From the NCBI RefSeq assembly GCF_027887165.1, contig NC_077235.1, positions 17,135,383 to 17,199,382 on the forward strand: DNA of 64,000 nucleotides, read 5' to 3'. This document shows, piece by piece, positions 62,157-64,000 of this stretch. A program made the position numbers and the translations under genes. Position 1 is the stretch's first letter, and each line of letters starts with the position of its first letter. Below the pieces are notes generated by a model. It saw nothing but the letters and a program-made list of their open reading frames with translations. It ran no database searches and was not told the DNA's origin. Source of the DNA: Monodelphis domestica (Eukaryota; Chordata; Mammalia; Didelphimorphia; Didelphidae).

Positions 62157-64000
62157 TTTTAACCCTCATCGTCCATCTTAGAATTATTACTGTGGAATGG
62201 TTCCAAGGCAGAAGAGTAGGAAGGGGCTAGGCAATGGGGGTGAAGTGACTTGTCCAGGGTCACACAGCTAGAAATCTTTGAGGCCACATTTGAACCCAAG
62301 ACTTCTGTCCTAGGCCTGACTCTCAAACCCCTAAACTACCCAGCTGCCCCCTCTCTTTTTCTAAACCCTGAACTTCTCTCTTAGAATCATTTCTGTGGAT
62401 TGGTTCCAAAGCAGAAGAGTAGGAAGGGCTAGGCAGTGGGGGTAAGTGACTTATCCAGGGTCACACAGCTAGTAACTATCTGAGGCCACATTTGAACCCA
62501 GGACCTCCTGTCCTAGGCCTGACTCTCAAACCTCTAAACTACACAGGTGCCCCCTCTTTTTATTTTAAACCCTCATCATCCATCTTAGAATTATTACTGT
62601 GGAATGTTTCCAAGGCAGAAGAGTGGAAAGGGGCTAGGTAATGGGGGTGACGTGACTTGTCCAGGGTCACACAGCTAGAAATCTTTGAAGCCACATTTGA
62701 ACCCAAGACTTCTGTCCTAGGCCTGACTCTCAAACCCCTAAAGTACCCAGCTGCCCCCTCTCTTTTTCTAAACCCTGAACTACTCTCTTAGAATCATTTC
62801 TGTGGATTGGTTCCAAAGCAGAAGAGTAGGAAGGGCTAGGCAGTGGGGGTAAGTGACTTATCCAGGGTCACACAGCGAGTAAGTATCTGAGGCCACATTT
62901 GAATCCAGGACCTCCTGTCCTAGGCCTGACTCTCAAACCCCTAAACAACCCAGCTGCCCCCTCTCTTTTTCTATACCCTGAACTTCTCTCTTAGAGTCAT
63001 TTCTGTGGATTGGTTCCAAAGCAGAAGAGTAGGAAGGGCTAGGCAGTGGGGGTAAGTGACTTATCCAGGGTCACACAGCTACTAACTATCTGAGGCCACA
63101 TTTGAACCCAAGACTTCTGTCCTAGGCCTGACTCTGAAACCCCTAAACTACCCAGCTGCCCCCTCTCTTTTTCTAAACCCTGAACTTTTCTCTTAGAGTC
63201 ATTTCTGTGGATTGGTTCCAAAGCAGAAGAGTAGGAAGGGCTAGGCAGTGGGGGTAAGTGACTTATCCAGGGTCACACAGCTACTAACTCTCTGAGGCCA
63301 CATTTGAACCCAAGACTTCTGTCCTAGGCCTGACTCTGAAACCCCTAAACTACCCAGCTGCCCCCTCTTTTTATTTTTAACCCTCATCGTCCATCTTAGA
63401 ATTATTTCTGTGGAATGGTTCCAAGGCAGAAGAGTAGGAAGGGGCTAGGCAATGGGGGTGAAGTGACTTGTCCAGGGTCACACAGCTAGAAATCTTTGAA
63501 GCCACATTTGAACCCAAGACTTCTGTCCTAGGCCTGACTCTCAAACCCCTAAAGTACCCAGCTGCCCCCTCTCTTTTTCTAAACCCTGAACTTCTCTCTT
63601 AAAATCATTTCTGTGGATTAGTTCCAAAGCAGAAGAGTAGGAAGGGCTAGGCAGTGGGGGTAAGTGACTTATCCAGGGTCACACAGCGAGTAACTATCTG
63701 AGGCCACATTTGAACCCAGGACCTCCTGTCCTAGGCCTGACTCTCAAACCCCTAAACTACCCAGGTGCCCCCTCTCTTTTTCTAAACCCTGAACTTTTCT
63801 CTTAGAGTCATTTCTGTGGATTGGTTCCAAAGCAGAAGAGTAGGAAGGGCTTGGCAGTGGGGGTAAGTGACTTATCCAGGGTCACACAGCTAGTAAGTAT
63901 CTGAGGCCACATTTGAACCCAGGACCTCCTGTCCTAGGCCTGACTCTCAAACCCCTAAAGTACCCAGCTGCCCCCTGTCTTTTTCTAAACCCTGATCTTC
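62157..64000 (-). repeat. Copy of 47,341-49,184, cut by the window end
   Basis: From 62,157 to the last base the sequence follows 47,341-49,184 at a constant offset of 14,816 bp, sharing 'gtggaaaggggc', 'gtgacgtgact', 'gaatccagg', 'aaacaaccc' and 'cttaaaatcat'. Left of this the two diverge, so the duplication begins here and continues past the window. Confidence 0.85.

Larger units (their letters stand above)
13501..64000 (-). repeat. SINE-derived satellite array, ~203-bp monomer, ~249 copies
   Basis: The whole interval is a head-to-tail array of one unit of 202-203 bp, uninterrupted to the window end. In minus orientation each unit begins with ggggcagctgggtag, passes a B-box-like gggttcaaatgtgg, then agctgtgtgaccctgg, ttggaaccaatccacag and an A-rich end (gggtttagaaaaagagag). 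This is the layout of the single SINE copies at 4.6-5.0 kb. Units join with no visible linker or target-site duplication. Two classes occur. Type I has 'cttctctcttag' and 'gggggtaagtgacttatcc'. Type II, nearer to the SINE, has 'ccatcttagaattattactg', 'gggggtgaagtgacttgtcc' and 'agctagaaatctttga'. Most monomers differ by only a few bases. All share an AGGCCT palindrome, so the 203-bp period is easily seen. I found no inverted monomer and no foreign insertion. No conserved protein-coding frame exists, since 203 is not a multiple of three. Confidence 0.95.

Noticed and set aside
13944..63221. Recurrent ~60-codon minus-strand open frames in the array (MEPIHRNDSKR... and relatives), about twenty copies
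   Set aside because: They begin with TTG, not ATG (e.g. caa on the plus strand at 14124-14126), occur only in monomers lacking a chance stop, and the 203-bp period breaks frame at each unit. They are shadows of the repeat.
13501..64000. CRISPR array or other repeat-spacer system
   Set aside because: The repeat is contiguous with no unique spacers, the unit is 203 bp, and the context is a mammalian genome.
13501..64000. Marsupial X-inactivation RNA Rsx, or a DUX4/D4Z4-like coding macrosatellite
   Set aside because: The repeat is a SINE-derived 203-bp unit rather than the short GC-rich motifs I associate with Rsx, and no homeobox or other long ORF exists in the units. Chromosomal location is unknown.
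13501..64000. CENP-B-box-bearing centromeric satellite
   Set aside because: I saw no TTCG....A..CGGG match in any monomer. A centromere role is left open only on the basis of HOR structure.

Overview
This is a mammalian, almost certainly marsupial, genomic window. I infer that from interspersed repeats that look like metatherian families: L1 relics with a marsupial-type 3' end, MIR-like SINEs, and a roughly 200-bp tRNA-type SINE ending in the 'accaatact...gacggaaggt' tail style. An opossum is the natural guess, but the sequence alone does not fix species or chromosome. No prokaryotic gene organisation, CRISPR array or intact mobile element is present.

Layout. (a) 1-5.1 kb is old retroelement debris: a minus-strand L1 relic, a plus-strand L1 relic, an unassigned retroelement tail, a MIR, and a SINE followed by a second, 5'-truncated copy of the same SINE. 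(b) 5.1-9.9 kb is mostly unique sequence with microsatellites, a three-copy tandem of the unassigned retroelement tail and two weak candidate exons. (c) 9.9-12.2 kb is a CpG-island-like block. It carries one convincing minus-strand open reading frame, a 350-residue acidic, alanine-rich protein with an optimal Kozak start, plus CCAAT-box and CRE-like promoter elements upstream of it. (d) 12.2-13.5 kb is unique sequence with one MIR-like relic. (e) From about 13,501 to the window's end (50.5 kb, still running) everything is one head-to-tail tandem array of about 249 monomers of about 203 bp.

The array is the striking object. Each monomer is a whole copy of the same SINE family found singly at 4.6-5.0 kb. 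All are in one orientation (SINE sense = minus strand), fused end to end without visible target-site duplications and with no foreign insertion that I could see. Two monomer classes exist: type II, close to the ancestral SINE (about one in five), and a derived type I. They are arranged in nested higher-order repeats: a 607-bp trimer present three times in one place and twice in another, super-units of 13-17 monomers, and a duplication of about 6.7-6.9 kb. Sister copies differ by exact losses of one monomer, the expected trace of unequal exchange.

How parts may interact (inference). In plus orientation nearly every type I monomer presents a splice acceptor with branch-like motif and polypyrimidine tract, then 57 nt later a GTAAGT donor, so a plus-strand transcript would meet close to 200 phase-neutral candidate micro-exons. 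In minus orientation each monomer keeps recognisable pol III A and B boxes with few internal T-runs, pointing toward the CpG-island gene. Type I borders before many type II monomers carry a CACGTG E-box (22 copies counted by eye). Whether any of this is used cannot be decided from sequence. The reference array length should be treated cautiously, because assemblies often mis-size such arrays.
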